Of a DNA stretch of 64,000 bases, positions 35,512-47,708 are shown in pieces. The stretch's first letter is position 1. Every line of letters starts with the position of its first letter. The notes beneath the pieces were generated by a model. The model saw nothing but the letters and a program-made list of their open reading frames with translations, was not told where the DNA came from and made no database searches. Position numbers and translations under genes: made by a program. The stretch is from Tetrahymena thermophila SB210 (taxonomy: Eukaryota > Ciliophora > Oligohymenophorea > Hymenostomatida > Tetrahymenidae), in contig NW_002476227.1 of assembly GCF_000189635.1 (NCBI RefSeq), forward strand, positions 62,001 through 126,000. Direction: 5' to 3'.

Positions 35512-36831
35512 TCAAATAAAATTTGAATTATCAAAAATTTTTAACTTTTTAGTAAAATAAATATTTTTAAATTTATACCTATTGTGATCAACATTAGTTT
35601 GGTTAAGATTCAGTTTATTTGTTAATGATAAAAGAAAAGGAGATTTAGTGTTTTGGAGTTAGTTAGTGTTAAATAGCTAAGTAGTCAAACCCATTTTTGG
35701 TTCTTCTAAATAAGGTAACTAGCTGTTGTTCATTTAATTAAAATAATCATTCATATTTGTTTGAGTTTAGGCAAATAAATTATTTCTTCTCAATAAATCA
35801 TCTTAGTGAATATTTTCATTTTATGCATTCACATGCTACTAATCATCATAATTATAACCTAAATCATCTTCTTACTATTATCTCAAATGCAAATATCTTT
35901 AATCTTACTCATACTCTTTATTAAAAGCTTTTTATTACTTTTTATCACTACTCATTAAAATCTATTACTATTATTACTATTACTACTGCTGCTGTTATTA
36001 TTATAGCTACTCTAATTCTTATTTTAAGTTTTGCAAATCTTGCTGCAACTGAGAAATCATAGAATTATATTCTTTATCCAAGTCTTTTTTTTCTTACAAT
36101 AAGAGTTATCTTTCTTCTTTAGATTGCTACACTTTCAAATTGTTGGTCGCAGTAGCTTTGGCAATTTCAGCTCGCTGCTACTCTATTTATTGCATTTACT
36201 TTTAGAAATCTTGGTCTATATTATTTTAGTATTCTTTCTATAAATGTTCCTTCTCCTCTTCAAATTTTTTCTTGTAATTAAGCTTTAAGAGCTTTTCTTT
36301 ACGTTGAATTTCAAATGTTTTTTATTCCTTAAATTCTAAAGCTATGCGTTCATTAATTTCTTTTTCTAGCTATGTTTACTTTTTATTAGAATTATGTTCT
36401 TCATGAAATTTTTTTAATAACTTTTCCTTTTCCTCTTCTAGCTGTTGCATGCATTTTTCATGAACACTTGCTTCAACTTCTGTCATTACATTAAGCTTTA
36501 AAAAATTCAATTCCTTTTATTTTTCTTCCTATTCACCCTTTCTTTTCTTATATTCTTGTAACTAATCCCTATAAATTTCCTCAATTTTCTCTTCGACAAT
36601 ACTTTCACAACTCTGCTTCGCCTTAAGCTTAAGTAATTAAACTTCTTCTTAAAATTAATTCTCATATTTATCTCTTAATTCCTTCACTATCTCTTTGGTA
36701 ATCTAAAAAAAATAATTCATATTAATATCTATTAATTCATAATCAGCTAATTTGTTTACCTCTGGAGCCATTTCTGCTAATAGCTATTCCACCATTTCCT
36801 ATTTATTTGGAGCATCTGATTATGACTACAT
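35512..36831 (-). CDS. Long coiled-coil, Gln-rich protein
   Basis: Two exons (36760-36831 and 35512-36702) split by a 57-nt intron give 420 residues, starting MQSQSDAPNKQEMVEQLLAE. Residues about 25-250 are a nearly unbroken Lys/Glu coiled coil (KLKAKQSCESIVEEKIEEIY, then KFEEEKEHLQKEYQNNIDQD). After that comes a Gln run (about 20 Gln, mostly TAA/TAG) and an N/D/Q-rich tail. The ATG is the first in frame; the frame is also open upstream to about 36920 without an ATG, so an extra 5' exon is possible. This looks like a structural or cytoskeletal protein; no family recognised. Confidence 0.75.
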
Positions 36832-37820
36832 TGCTCTATTTTAAAAATCCTAATTCTACTTTGCTGAGTGATAATATTATAATTTGAAATCACTTTTTCT
36901 TCCAGTCAAATTTGATTAAAAATCTATCAAACCAAGTAATTAATAAAAAAATAAATTAAATAAATAAATACAAGCTGTTAATTTTTACAAACGATAATAT
37001 ATAATATCTTTGTATGAATGATATTATTTAGTCAGATTATTTGAATTTTTTATTTGATTTATGTAAGATACTTCAAAAATAATAATTAATTGTGAATTCA
37101 TTAAACAGTTTAAAAGGATTTAAGTTAGTATTTTGATTTTTAAAATTAAAATAATAATTTTATTCAGTAAATAAATAAATTAGATATTTGATTTAATGCA
37201 TGAGTGCATATTAATATTAATTATTATTATAGAGAAACGATAGGATTTATATAAACAATTGATATATAAGTTGGTTAAAATATAGATTAAAATAAGACAA
37301 AATTTAACTTGAAACTATTAATTACATTATTACTATTTTTGTTTTTATATTTGTTGTTATAATTATTTGCATTTTTTCTTGAAAATAATCATGGTGAGAT
37401 TAAGACTATAGACAGACAATATTTATTTAATTATTTATGTTTTAACTCTGATTTGGTTGATTATTGTATGTTTGTTTGTTTGATTGATTGTTTTTTATCA
37501 ATTTTTTAATAATATTTATTTATTTAATTGTTTTTGTTAGTTGTTTTATGAGAAAATTAAGTAAAGTTTTTGCTTCTCATTTCTGTGCATTAAAATGGGA
37601 CCAGTATATCCTTTTAGATAAAGTAAGTTGGTTAATTGACTATGGTAAACTAACTAAAGGGTTTTTTTATTGATTAAATTAATTAAGACTTTGTTAACAG
37701 TTTTCAGACAATTAAAGTATTTTCTTGAGTTTATTTTTTTTTTAATTCGTTTTCTAATAATTAAAAAATGATGAATAAATTATCAATCGAATTTGAATTT
37801 GGAGTACTTTAAATAAATTT
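36832..37820. other. AT-rich spacer
   Basis: No supported gene. A plus-strand frame at 37547-37673 (MRKLSKVFASHFCALKWDQY ...) has somewhat protein-like composition but no start context or neighbours; it may be a remnant. Confidence 0.45.
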
Positions 37821-39887
37821 TCAAAAGATTTTATCGAATTTGTTACTTATTTCTATTTTTGAAAGGTTTTAGCTCTTTTATCGAGTTTTTTTAAATATTG
37901 ATTAGTCGATGCTGTTTAGAGATTTTATTGATTTAGAAGGGGAGTTAGTTGGGATTTTTTCTATATTTTCACAGGAGGCTACTTTTTTTGAGATGAAATT
38001 ATAGATTGTACCGTAACTATTCATGGAAACTAGTTATTAAACTTCTTGCTTTCCATCTGGTGGACTAATTTTCCAATGACTTTCAAACTTTCTCCTATCA
38101 GGTCTCCCTAGACCTGAAATACTGTGGACTAAGGTAGGAGTCTTGTTAAGGGACTATTAGTTTTTAAATATAGTACTTCCACCAGTTATATGTTATATTG
38201 AACCTGGTTATCCAGGTATATTGTTGAGACTTTTAGGATTTTCTTGAATTCTTTATGGCTAATTTTGGAAATAAATGGATATTTATTTACTTTTTGTGTG
38301 AAAAATATCATGAAAATAATAATACTATTTCGTTAATAGGCTATTTTGGTGCTGGTCGTTCTACTTGAAAATTTATTGCTTAATAAAGTATCTTAAATAT
38401 TAGACTGTTTATAAAAACGGCGATTGAGATAATCACCAATAATATTAAAATGATGATCATTAATACTTCTTTGGACGCGTTTTTATATATCTGTTTATAA
38501 TATAAAATGTTCAAAATATGAATTTGCTAAAAAGTTAAATAGTAATATTTATTTTACTTATATGACTTCATTTTTGAAGGAATCTATATCTTATATACAC
38601 TTACTAATACTAACAACTCCTATAGCTACGAAAATAAGACCTTCAATTATATTCATTCCAATAATTATTTGGATCAGCCTAATAATTTTAAAAATTAATA
38701 AAATGTAAACTAATTAAGTAACAATAAAATTAAGTTTTTAATAGAATAAGCTGTTGATCTTTATATTTATTTCATTTAAATTATGTTATTTTTTAATGTA
38801 ATCTAAGATATTGCCAGATGTTGATTTACAATTTGAAATTAATTTTTTTATTTTAAGCTGGTGAAAGTAATTTTTGAGTGAACAATCAATAATATTCTAC
38901 ATGCATAAATTTTTTAAGTATCTTTAATCTATCGCATTTAGAGTTACTAATTTTAATCAACACTTAAATAAATTTGTACTCATTATTCTTCATAAATTTA
39001 TAAATTTGATAATTTAACAAAGAAAAGCATTTGTTTTTGAAATCATTTGTTGTTTTATTCTTTCATGTTTTATTATCTATTTACAATTTTTTATTTAAAA
39101 AAACTAATTCAAAATACTCTTTTAAGCAGTTAGATTTCATCCAATTTATTTAGCATTTTATAGACATTCTTTTTTATAGCGATTTTTTAATCTAAACTCC
39201 AGTTTTTTTATTTTTGCTAAAATTAAATGAAAATATTTTAAGAAATTACCTTTTATTGTTTTAAGAGATGCATTTTCCAATAAGTTTTGAATGAAAAAAC
39301 TTTTTATATATACACACATCACAAATTTCACAATGAAAACAGTCCAAATTAACTTTTTCTTGACATTTATTGCAAAATTTCATCTTATTCGATTCTACAG
39401 ATTCGCTTTTTTTAATAATATTTTATATTTATTTATGAAGTTTTAAGACTAATTTCTTATTTGAAGATTTTTAATGATAAAATAATAAATCCTCTTATTT
39501 GTATTTGCTAATTTATAATTTAAGATATGATCTCTAGAATTTTGTGGTTTTAATGTAAATAGATCTAGAGAAGGAATTATATAAATCTCTACTTGCTATT
39601 AGCTTTGGTTAATGAAAAATAGGTGAAAAAAAAAAACATTTTTACTCTTCGCTACAATCCTTATTGAGATTAGAGTTCTCAGACAAGTCAGCATTAAATG
39701 TATATATAGTTAGAAAGTATTTAGCTGCACTAGTAATACCATAAATAAGTCCAATTATAATCTATTTATATAAATTATAAGTAAAATAAAATTAGTTTCC
39801 ATTATTTTTAACATCAATTTTTTGCATTTAATATCTGCATTTTATACATTTATATAGAAAATTATTATTTGCTAATATTTAAAGCAT
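37821..39887 (-). CDS. DHHC-type palmitoyltransferase-like membrane protein with FFHS in place of DHHC
   Basis: Exons 39250-39887, 38558-38678, 38326-38526 and 37821-38258 give 465 residues in one frame; introns are 571, 31 and 67 nt. A hydrophobic segment (about 41-60, KQIIIGLIYGITSAAKYFLT) precedes a cysteine-rich domain at 172-207: C-x2-C-x9-HC-x2-C-x2-C-x4-[FFHS]-x5-C, then NNKR. Every spacing matches the DHHC-CRD family (S-acyltransferases of internal membranes), and two hydrophobic segments follow, as in that family (about 216-235 and 269-295). The catalytic motif reads Phe-Phe-His-Ser, so the acyl-accepting Cys is replaced by Ser and activity is unlikely. The 571-nt intron is open in frame, so two separate genes (39063-39887 and 37821-38656) were considered; the spliced form keeps CRD-NNKR-TM continuity and is preferred. 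The start may lie further upstream. Confidence 0.7.
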
Positions 39888-40122
39888 ATGATTTTTATGA
39901 TTACCATCTAAATACTATGTTTATACTATTCTTAATTTTTATCAGTACTAAATATTTATAAGATTTATAAGCTTTAAAAGTAAGCTAAAGCTGTTGTAAA
40001 ATACAACTTGAACGATAAGTTAGTTTGATTATTTTTATTGGATTAGCTTTAAGTGATTGAATATTGCAAACAATTATTTATTTTGAATTTAAATTTAACA
40101 AATAAAGTGATTAAAGAAACAA
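39888..40122. other. Short AT-rich spacer
   Basis: No feature recognised. An upstream exon of the DHHC-like gene could lie here. Confidence 0.5.
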
Positions 40123-40931
40123 TCATTTTATCATTTTTTTTACTTGAAAAACTTCAGCAGTTATTGAATACAGAAAGAGTGTAAAGAAAAAAAACTTTTC
40201 CATAAGCTAAATAACACAGAATAAAGCTAATCTCCAACTAATATGGCAAGAAAATAGAGTTTTCAGTAAATTTTTTTGCTAAATATCTTCCTTTTATGAT
40301 TACTAATGATTTGGTTACGTTGAACCATTCTAATGAATAGTTGAATATTATGCATTTATTTGAGTGCGAGACTCCTAGGCATTATTAGCTTAATAAATAT
40401 TCACTTTATAAGAAACAGTATTATTATCCTTCAGGTTAATTCCATTGCTGCTTATATTCGATTGGCGATGAGGATTAATAAAATGATTTTATCTACTTAT
40501 TCCATTAATAAAACTCTACTAATTCGAATAATTATTAATTTGCCCATTGCTACCACAGTATTACTACTAATTATCATTTCTGTTTAATTTATAAGTTTGT
40601 TCCTCCACCCGCAGCAAGATGTCATTATGCTATAATATTGACGTTTGGTTCATAAAAGCTAACTACTTCTCCGCTTGGCGAGCGCTGTTGCTCAAATTTA
40701 AAAATGGTTTTTCTAATTTCTATCTTAATCCTAATTCTATCTATCTATCGAAATTATGTAATTAATTATTCAATCAATATTGAATCAGTCTTTTATTTTA
40801 TATTAAATACGCTATTCACTTTTTAGATCTCTTTTATTCACTAGGGAGACCTCACTCAGAATGTTTAATTAATATTAATTACCGCTTTTTGGTTAGCATC
40901 TTGCTCTATTGATTTATTTATCATCCTTCAT
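40123..40931 (-). CDS. N/Q-rich protein of unknown function, with a 37-nt intron
   Basis: Exons 40811-40931, 40667-40740 and 40123-40629 give 233 residues starting MKDDKQINRARCQPKSGNQY. The second intron (40630-40666) is only 37 nt (GTAGTT ... TTATAG); removing it joins two good coding frames that are otherwise out of phase, with TGA soon after if it is kept. The middle is N/Q/S-rich (QINNYSNQQSFINGISRQNH). The last 45 residues are hydrophobic (FCVIQLMEKFFFFTLFLYSI), either a tail anchor or a missed intron. No family recognised. The first intron's acceptor lies in a GATAGATAG repeat, so its exact position is uncertain by 4-8 nt. Confidence 0.6.
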
Positions 40932-43289
40932 ATATTAATTAAATAAATAACTAGTCAATTAATCAATCAATCAATCATTTACGATTGATTTATAATTTAA
41001 TCTTTATACAATTTATCAATCAATAAATGATTGAATAATTCATTCAATCATTAATTTGCTTATTTTTTTATTGATTGGTCTGTCTCACTGTTTGAATTTA
41101 TTATTCTATCTATCTATACTAATTATTATTATTTTTTCTAAAATTAATATCTTACAGTGAATGATTTATCTTAGCTAGCATATAAGGTAATGATACTTAA
41201 CTTAACTCAAAATTCAAGTGATTAAAATATTATAACCCTTTAAAAGCTTACTTCTATATAAATAGATCCTATTTATATTTTTAGCATTATTTAATTTTTT
41301 CATAAGATATCTGTTTGAATTAATCTTAAAATGAAAATTTCATGATTTTTGTTTCAGTTTTTTATGTATTTATTTATTCTAGCTAATTATAACTATTAAA
41401 GTAAAAAATTTAATGAATAAAATTATTCAATTACCTTTTAAAGCCTATTAAGTTTACAGTTTTAAATTAAAAAAGTATTTCATAAGTTTTGTAATAAAAA
41501 GTAATAAATAACCTTTGTGTTTCAACTATGTTAAGATGTTTTAAATAATATTTATAAGTTACTCAAAATATTTAATTTTTCAAAATGATTACCTAAAAGA
41601 ATTAACATTAAAATTGTGTATTTTTATGTTGTTACACAATAATCAAATAACTTTTTATATTTCTTGATAATGGACTTATATTTTAAAATGATGACCAGCT
41701 AAAATAATTGCAAGGCGTCGAATACTTATTTAATTTCCTAAATACCAATTATTCAAATGTTTTAATATAGACCCCTTTTATTAATTTTAATTTATTTCAA
41801 ATTTCAAAGATTTTTGAATATTTACTTGTTTTGATATTTAATTTAAGTAATTATAGCCATAAAAAAGAAAAATTAAAATTTATTGACAATCCTTTATCAT
41901 TTGCTAAATTATTATTTTAAATAATTTCAGAATAAAGTTAGAAAACTTGAAAGAGTTTTAATATTACATTGATAAGATTAATTAAAGTAAGAATTGAGTG
42001 GCAAATTATTTAATTTAACTGAGTAAATAAGTGGATATTATTGATTTGAAGATACCAAAATATTACAAACAAAACATGCAAACTAATTACCCTTCTTTTG
42101 ATTTTAATGTAAAAAGGATTTATTTAATTTACAAAAATTGTATGATTTAATAAAAATATCTTTTGTAAAAATAAAAAAAGTAAAGTTAAATGATATTTAC
42201 ACTTAATTTTAATTAACTTAATAGATTCTTACTAAATCAAACGCAAATAGCAGTAAATTAAACAAATTATTTCTGATCATTTAATATAATAGCCCAAACA
42301 TTTTAATCTATTCTTTCAAATACCATTTCAATTACATTGATAAATTTTGTCAAAATAAAAAAATAAAATTTTAGAAAACATCAAAAGAAGTATTTTAAAT
42401 AATATTTTATTGCATATTTTTACAATTTTACTTTTCTATGCAATATTCAAAGAATTGAATTTAACAAAAAAAAAATAATTAAAATTTATTTGTTTATTTT
42501 TTTCTTTCTTTAAACGTTTTTTTGTAAATAATTTGAATTCAACTTTTAAATTGTAAGAAGCAATTACCAAAAAAGAATTTTGGAACAAAAAATTAAGTTA
42601 AAACTTATGTAAATAAAAATTTTTAATCAATTAGTTAATTATCAATTACTGAATAAAGATTTTTAAATCAAAAATATTAAATTTTTAGTTTATTTTTTAT
42701 GAAACTTTATGATTTGATCATTTTTTAATGATTTTAACTTCATAATAATATAGTAAATATTAATTATATAGTAATTAATTAGAAATATATCAAAGAGCTA
42801 ACTTGTCGGTAATCAATTTTAAGAGCAATAAAGATATATGTAAGGTAGGTTAATAAGTAGATAGATAGAAAGATAGATAGATAGTTTTTAAAATGTAATA
42901 AATTTAATATAAATAGATAATTAAGCATTATTGTTATATTTGTAGTCAGTAGAGTTATGAAGCAGATAATAAGTTAACATACTTTATTTTACTAATCAAT
43001 TTTAGCTTAGTATAAAATTTTTTTATTCATTGCAAAAATTCAATTAATTTAATTTGAATTTAGCAAAAACTTATTTTAAAAAAAATTTTATGATCAAGTT
43101 AGAAAATGAAATTACAATATAAATTATATTCTTCTTGTTATTTCAAATAAATTATTTGATTAAAACTATAAAAAGATGCTTAAAATTTTATTTTGTTCAA
43201 TTCTTTTAATTAGCAGTTCATATATTGATTTATTTTTTTATTTTTATTTGAATGCTTTATCACATTTTTATTCTTTATTTTGCTTGTTC
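40932..43289. other. Long AT-rich spacer
   Basis: No supported gene. It contains short TCAA/ATTGA-type direct and inverted repeats near 40950-41080 and a GATA microsatellite near 42860-42885. A 48-codon plus-strand frame near 41690 is too short to support. Confidence 0.5.
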
Positions 43290-46200
43290 TCAAAGTATAG
43301 ATATCTTTTTTTAATCATGACCATTCACTGGTAATACTAGCTATTTTCTTGGTGATATACTTTTCATTTTTATTTGCTAAGAGTTTGATGCCATAGGCGT
43401 ATTTTGTTGAGTTCCAAATGAATTATGAGCTGCTGGTAATTTCGATACACTTTAACGAGTTGTCAGTTTAGAATTGGATTACATATATCCTCCTCCACCT
43501 CCTCCTGGAGAAGTTAAAGCTGAGCTATTAGCAATTTAAGAAGATAAAATAGCTTGGTTAAGATTTAAATTACTATGAGAACCAGAGCTATTTCCTTACA
43601 AATTATTGTTATTGTTGAAGTTTTATTGAGAAAATGATGAAGGAGCTTGTTAATTCTATGTCAATCCACCGCTTTTTAGCAATTTTGTTTAAGCATTTTA
43701 AGTTGGAGAACCAATATTGCTAGCTTAATGAGAGAATTGTTACATGTAATTATAATTGTTTGGTTATTAATCAGATTTTGTATACTTGTGAGATTGCTTC
43801 TTTTACAATTACTGTTAATTGTTAGTAATAGGAAGGAACGACTGCTGACTACCAAAGAAGTGTTTTTAGTTGTTGCCTTCTATTCTTGGGGATATTAAAT
43901 TGGGATCTTTAAAAGATTATTAAATAGTTGGATGATTGGCTATGCTATTGTTTCTTTAGAAATATTCTTCATTTTAAGGATACATTTAATTACCATTTGT
44001 CTATTCTCCAAGCATTTATTTATGGCTAGAAATAGAATTAATGTTATTGCTGCTATTTGGAGTGCTGAAATAATTAAAGCCAGCAGTGTTAGAAGCAATA
44101 TAAGGGATGTTATTATTACTCATTTAATTATTAGCTGTTCCGTTTGTATTAGTAGTACCACTGATATTTGCTGAACTGTTTTGCTAGTTCAAGAGAGAAT
44201 TCGGGCTAGTGAGTAAATTATTCTATACAGGATTGCTATGTTATCTAAAATGTGTTTATTAGATTGAATTTCTAGAGGTTAAACTTCCTGTCAGCTAACT
44301 GGCAGCCATACTCAGCTATGATGATGATTTAATAATATTAGGATTATTTGTTGACTCTCTAGCTGTTGTTGATTTATAATTGAAAGGAGTTATTCCTTAA
44401 TTTTAATTCTTATTATTTTAATTTTATGAATATCCTTCAGGATTCATATTAGAATTTGCTGATTTTTACTTTTGTAAGTTTTAACTTGCCATCAGCTTAA
44501 CTTACAATTATTACTGATTTGTAAGTTATTTGTTATTTTATTGGATTGAATATTAAGCTTATTGTTATTATTATTATTATTACTATTGCTACTGTTATTA
44601 TGATTGTTGTTGCTGAGGTATTGAATGTAATTAAAGCTACTTAGACAGCTAGTTTATATTTTATATTTAATTAATAATCTTTTATTAATTCACTGTGTTT
44701 TTTCCATTTATTATTGCATCTACATTCTAGCTTGATAACTACTACTAGCTATTAATCATATTTTGGAAGTTATTTAGACTTGATGGAGAAGAAGTAACTA
44801 AATTCATTGTATCTCCTCCACTAGTATTTGTATTGAAATTGAAACTTGGATTGAAACTACGAACAGAATTTGATGGAGAATTCAATTAACTTAATGGCTT
44901 TGTGTGCATACTGCTAAATTGATTTCTGGAAGACAAAGATTAATTTTTAGGTTTATTTATCTTTATTTATTATGAGCTAGAAACTGAATTAGGTACTTGT
45001 AAAGTAGAAGAAGTAAATCCAATACCAGAATCATGATCTTCTCTCGAATCTCCTCCTCTTGGACTGATTTCAATAATCTTTTGGCTATTAGTTGTGGAAG
45101 GATTATTGTTATTCTTTTTTATTTTAGATATCTTGAATTATGATTGAGTCAAAGATTGAGGGGTATTGCTATTCATGGCAAGATTGTGGGAGGATCCTGA
45201 ATTACTATTATTATTGTTGCTGTTCATATTTGAAGAAAAAGTCTTCTGAAATAGAGGCTAGGGCATTTGCACTTTTTTATCAGAACTAAGAGGAGCTTGA
45301 GAATTACCTTATTTGCTGATTGAATCAGATAGAAGTTGATTCTAAGAAGAAAAATTAATTTAATTCATTGGAGAAGAAATTGATTATTAAGTAAAATTAA
45401 AATTTAAATTTATGTTTGGTTGATTCATCTATCCCCTCATATTAGCGATTGGTTTTATTTATTAATTTTGGTAATCTTGCTACAATTGTTATGAAATTCC
45501 ACCATTTCCACCAGAATTTAATGAGGCTCTAGAAGTTAGAGGATATTCGTCTAATTACAAATCCGCTTTGTTCACTCTGTGAGAAAGTAAAGTTTTTTAA
45601 GATTCACTTGCAAGTGTAACCCCTCCAGTGCTGAGTCTTTTACCTTGCTAAAAAGTGCTTTTCTTGTTATTGCTTTGAGAAGAAGGAGTATTTATGTTAT
45701 TATTATTTAATAAAGTGTTTTAAATTGTATTTAAATTAAGCTTTAAATCTAAGTTATGGTTGTTGCTTTAAGAATTTCTCGCTGAATTCAATGCCTGCTA
45801 TGACTAATTATTATAGGGTTACAGAGATATTTTGAGATTTTTGGGAAAATTATCTTCAATATTTTGCTGTTAATGTTAAATCTACTGCATTTATTGATGT
45901 TACTACTACTACTACAATATCTGCTCATTTATTTTTTATTGAATTGCTATTTAATTTTTGCTTCCGCTGAACACCTTATCGAGGTTTTACTAGCTGGTTT
46001 TCGTAGAGTTTGAAAAGTTTTCTGAGATTTACTATTTTTTATCAGAAAAAGAATTTTGTTCGTTGCTTTATTTTGCTTGCAATTTTTTCTAATCGATAAG
46101 TAAATCGCTGCCTATTTTATTACTTTCGTCTTTTTCATTCTATTTAACAATTTTTGCTGCTCCATCTTTTGCATCTGTTTTACTGCTTATTTAATGGAGG

Positions 46201-47708
46201 TTAATAGTACCTCCATTTTTTACGCTTGTTGGGTGACTTGAAGTTATTTTGTTGCTTTAAAGAGAACTCAATTTGATATCTTGCTAGTGAATATTTATGT
46301 TTAATAATTATTGGTGGTTGCTTTACTCTTAGGATGTAGCGTTATTTTTGAGATTAACGTGCTAATCTTTTTACAAAAATTTCAAAAAATCCTCCAATCC
46401 ATGATTATCAGCCATATCAACAATAGTCACTTCTGATTTTATCGACATAGAGCTCTACTGCAAAATATCATTGAGCTTATAATTTATTTCTAACAGAGTG
46501 TCTTACACTCCCTTTTGCGATTACGAAACAGAAACAGAAGAAGAATTTGAATTTGGTTTATTTGATTAGTTTGAATTTTGCGTGCTATTTTTACCCTTGA
46601 TACTATCTTTCTTTTATTAACTTTGAGCAGTGGTTTGCTTTAATTTACTATCAGGCTATTAACTTGCTGCAGACATCGTAGCTACTGATTGTGCTGCATT
46701 TATATTAGACCCTAATTTTTAAGTTCCTTGAGAGGAATACTTCGCTATATTTTTGGCTATAATGTTGTTCTTAGATAATTGATTATTGTCATTGTTATTA
46801 ACTTTAGAATCATTTTAACGTGCATTAACAAAACTGCTTAAATCCTTTAAAAAATTTGATAAACCCTTCTCCAACTTTTATTTCGCTTTATGATTTTTAT
46901 CATGCACACTTTCTTCAGTCCCTGGTGCAGGTATGTCCCCTACTATTCCTTTGGGTGGTTTATTTGGATTTTTTTTATTTTCTTCTTCAATAATTTTTGC
47001 AATTCTATAATATTCAATTCTCCTCTTTTTATCGTGCATATGATTGATGATGTTACAGAGAGGCTACATAAACAATCTAGGAATATCTTGGTGAAATTTA
47101 TAGTATTCTGTTAATAATTTTATCTTTTGAGGATATTCAAATCTAGAATACATCCTCTTCAGATACTCCTCTTGATCATCTAAAACTTGTAAATCCTTGA
47201 ATTTAATTGTGAATTTAGTGCGAGAACCTTAGAGCAAATCATTTAAATCTCGTGTGTAATAGTAATTCTATGATTGCGAAAATTTATCATATAAATTTTG
47301 GTATAGCTTTTGTCTATACATTTGTTGTAACTTCCTGTATTTTTCTGATTTAAAATATTACTGCTACTATTACTATTTGAATAGATGAGACTTGCTCTAC
47401 TTTGCAAGAGACAAAGATTAGTTTTTCTGACGAATTTTCTCATCTCCGTCGTTGCTTCTATTGAGTCCTTGTGATTAGTTTAGCTATTAAAACGATTTTC
47501 CTGCTTATCTCTTCACATAATTGCTGCTACTGCTGCTACCTAAACTATTTAAATTACTTGAACCTGCATTGCTTAGGTGCTGATTATTCTAAAAAGAAGA
47601 GGCTGCAGTTGGGTGTTAGCTATTGTATTATAAATATGTGGAAGGGCCATTTGCTTGAGAGGAAGAATGAACATTAGAGCTATAAGTTGATGAACCCAGC
47701 ACATTCAT
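43290..47708 (-). CDS. Very large N/Q/S-rich protein with a conserved-looking N-terminal domain
   Basis: A single open frame of 1,472 residues (first in-frame ATG at 47706-47708, TGA at 43290-43292) with no intron. Residues about 1-110 are S/N-rich. About 125-260 is a normal-complexity helical domain (YYYTRDLNDLLQGSRTKFTI, DDQEEYLKRMYSRFEYPQKI, LLTEYYKFHQDIPRLF, KKRRIEYYRIAKIIEEE), which looks like a conserved alveolate domain though I cannot name it. The remaining 1,200 residues are N/S/Q/T-rich low complexity with several Gln and Asn runs, a SPGGGGGGY motif near the C-terminus and scattered SPR and TPMAS sites that could be phosphorylated. The frame is open upstream to about 47800, and a candidate short 5' exon (MDGCIHTKQINKKERIGLFN) lies near 47970, so the true start may be further 5'. 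Function unknown; such tails are typical of ciliate regulatory or RNA-binding proteins. Confidence 0.82.

Noticed and set aside
37821-38656. Separate two-TM protein gene starting at 38656
   Set aside because: A splice acceptor just upstream joins it in frame to the DHHC-like exon and supplies the expected post-CRD transmembrane segments, so one gene is more likely.
40360-40587. Plus-strand 75-codon frame
   Set aside because: It is the antisense shadow of the N/Q-rich minus-strand gene at 40123-40931, whose exons and codon use are better.
41691-41837. Plus-strand 48-codon frame starting MMTSQNNCKASNTYLISQIP
   Set aside because: Too short, no splice or neighbour context, and composition degrades after about 20 codons; could be an exon but not supportable.
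43932-44174. Plus-strand 80-codon hydrophobic frame
   Set aside because: Antisense to the N/Q-rich tail of the large minus-strand gene; AAT/TAA codons read backwards give Ile/Leu-rich shadows.
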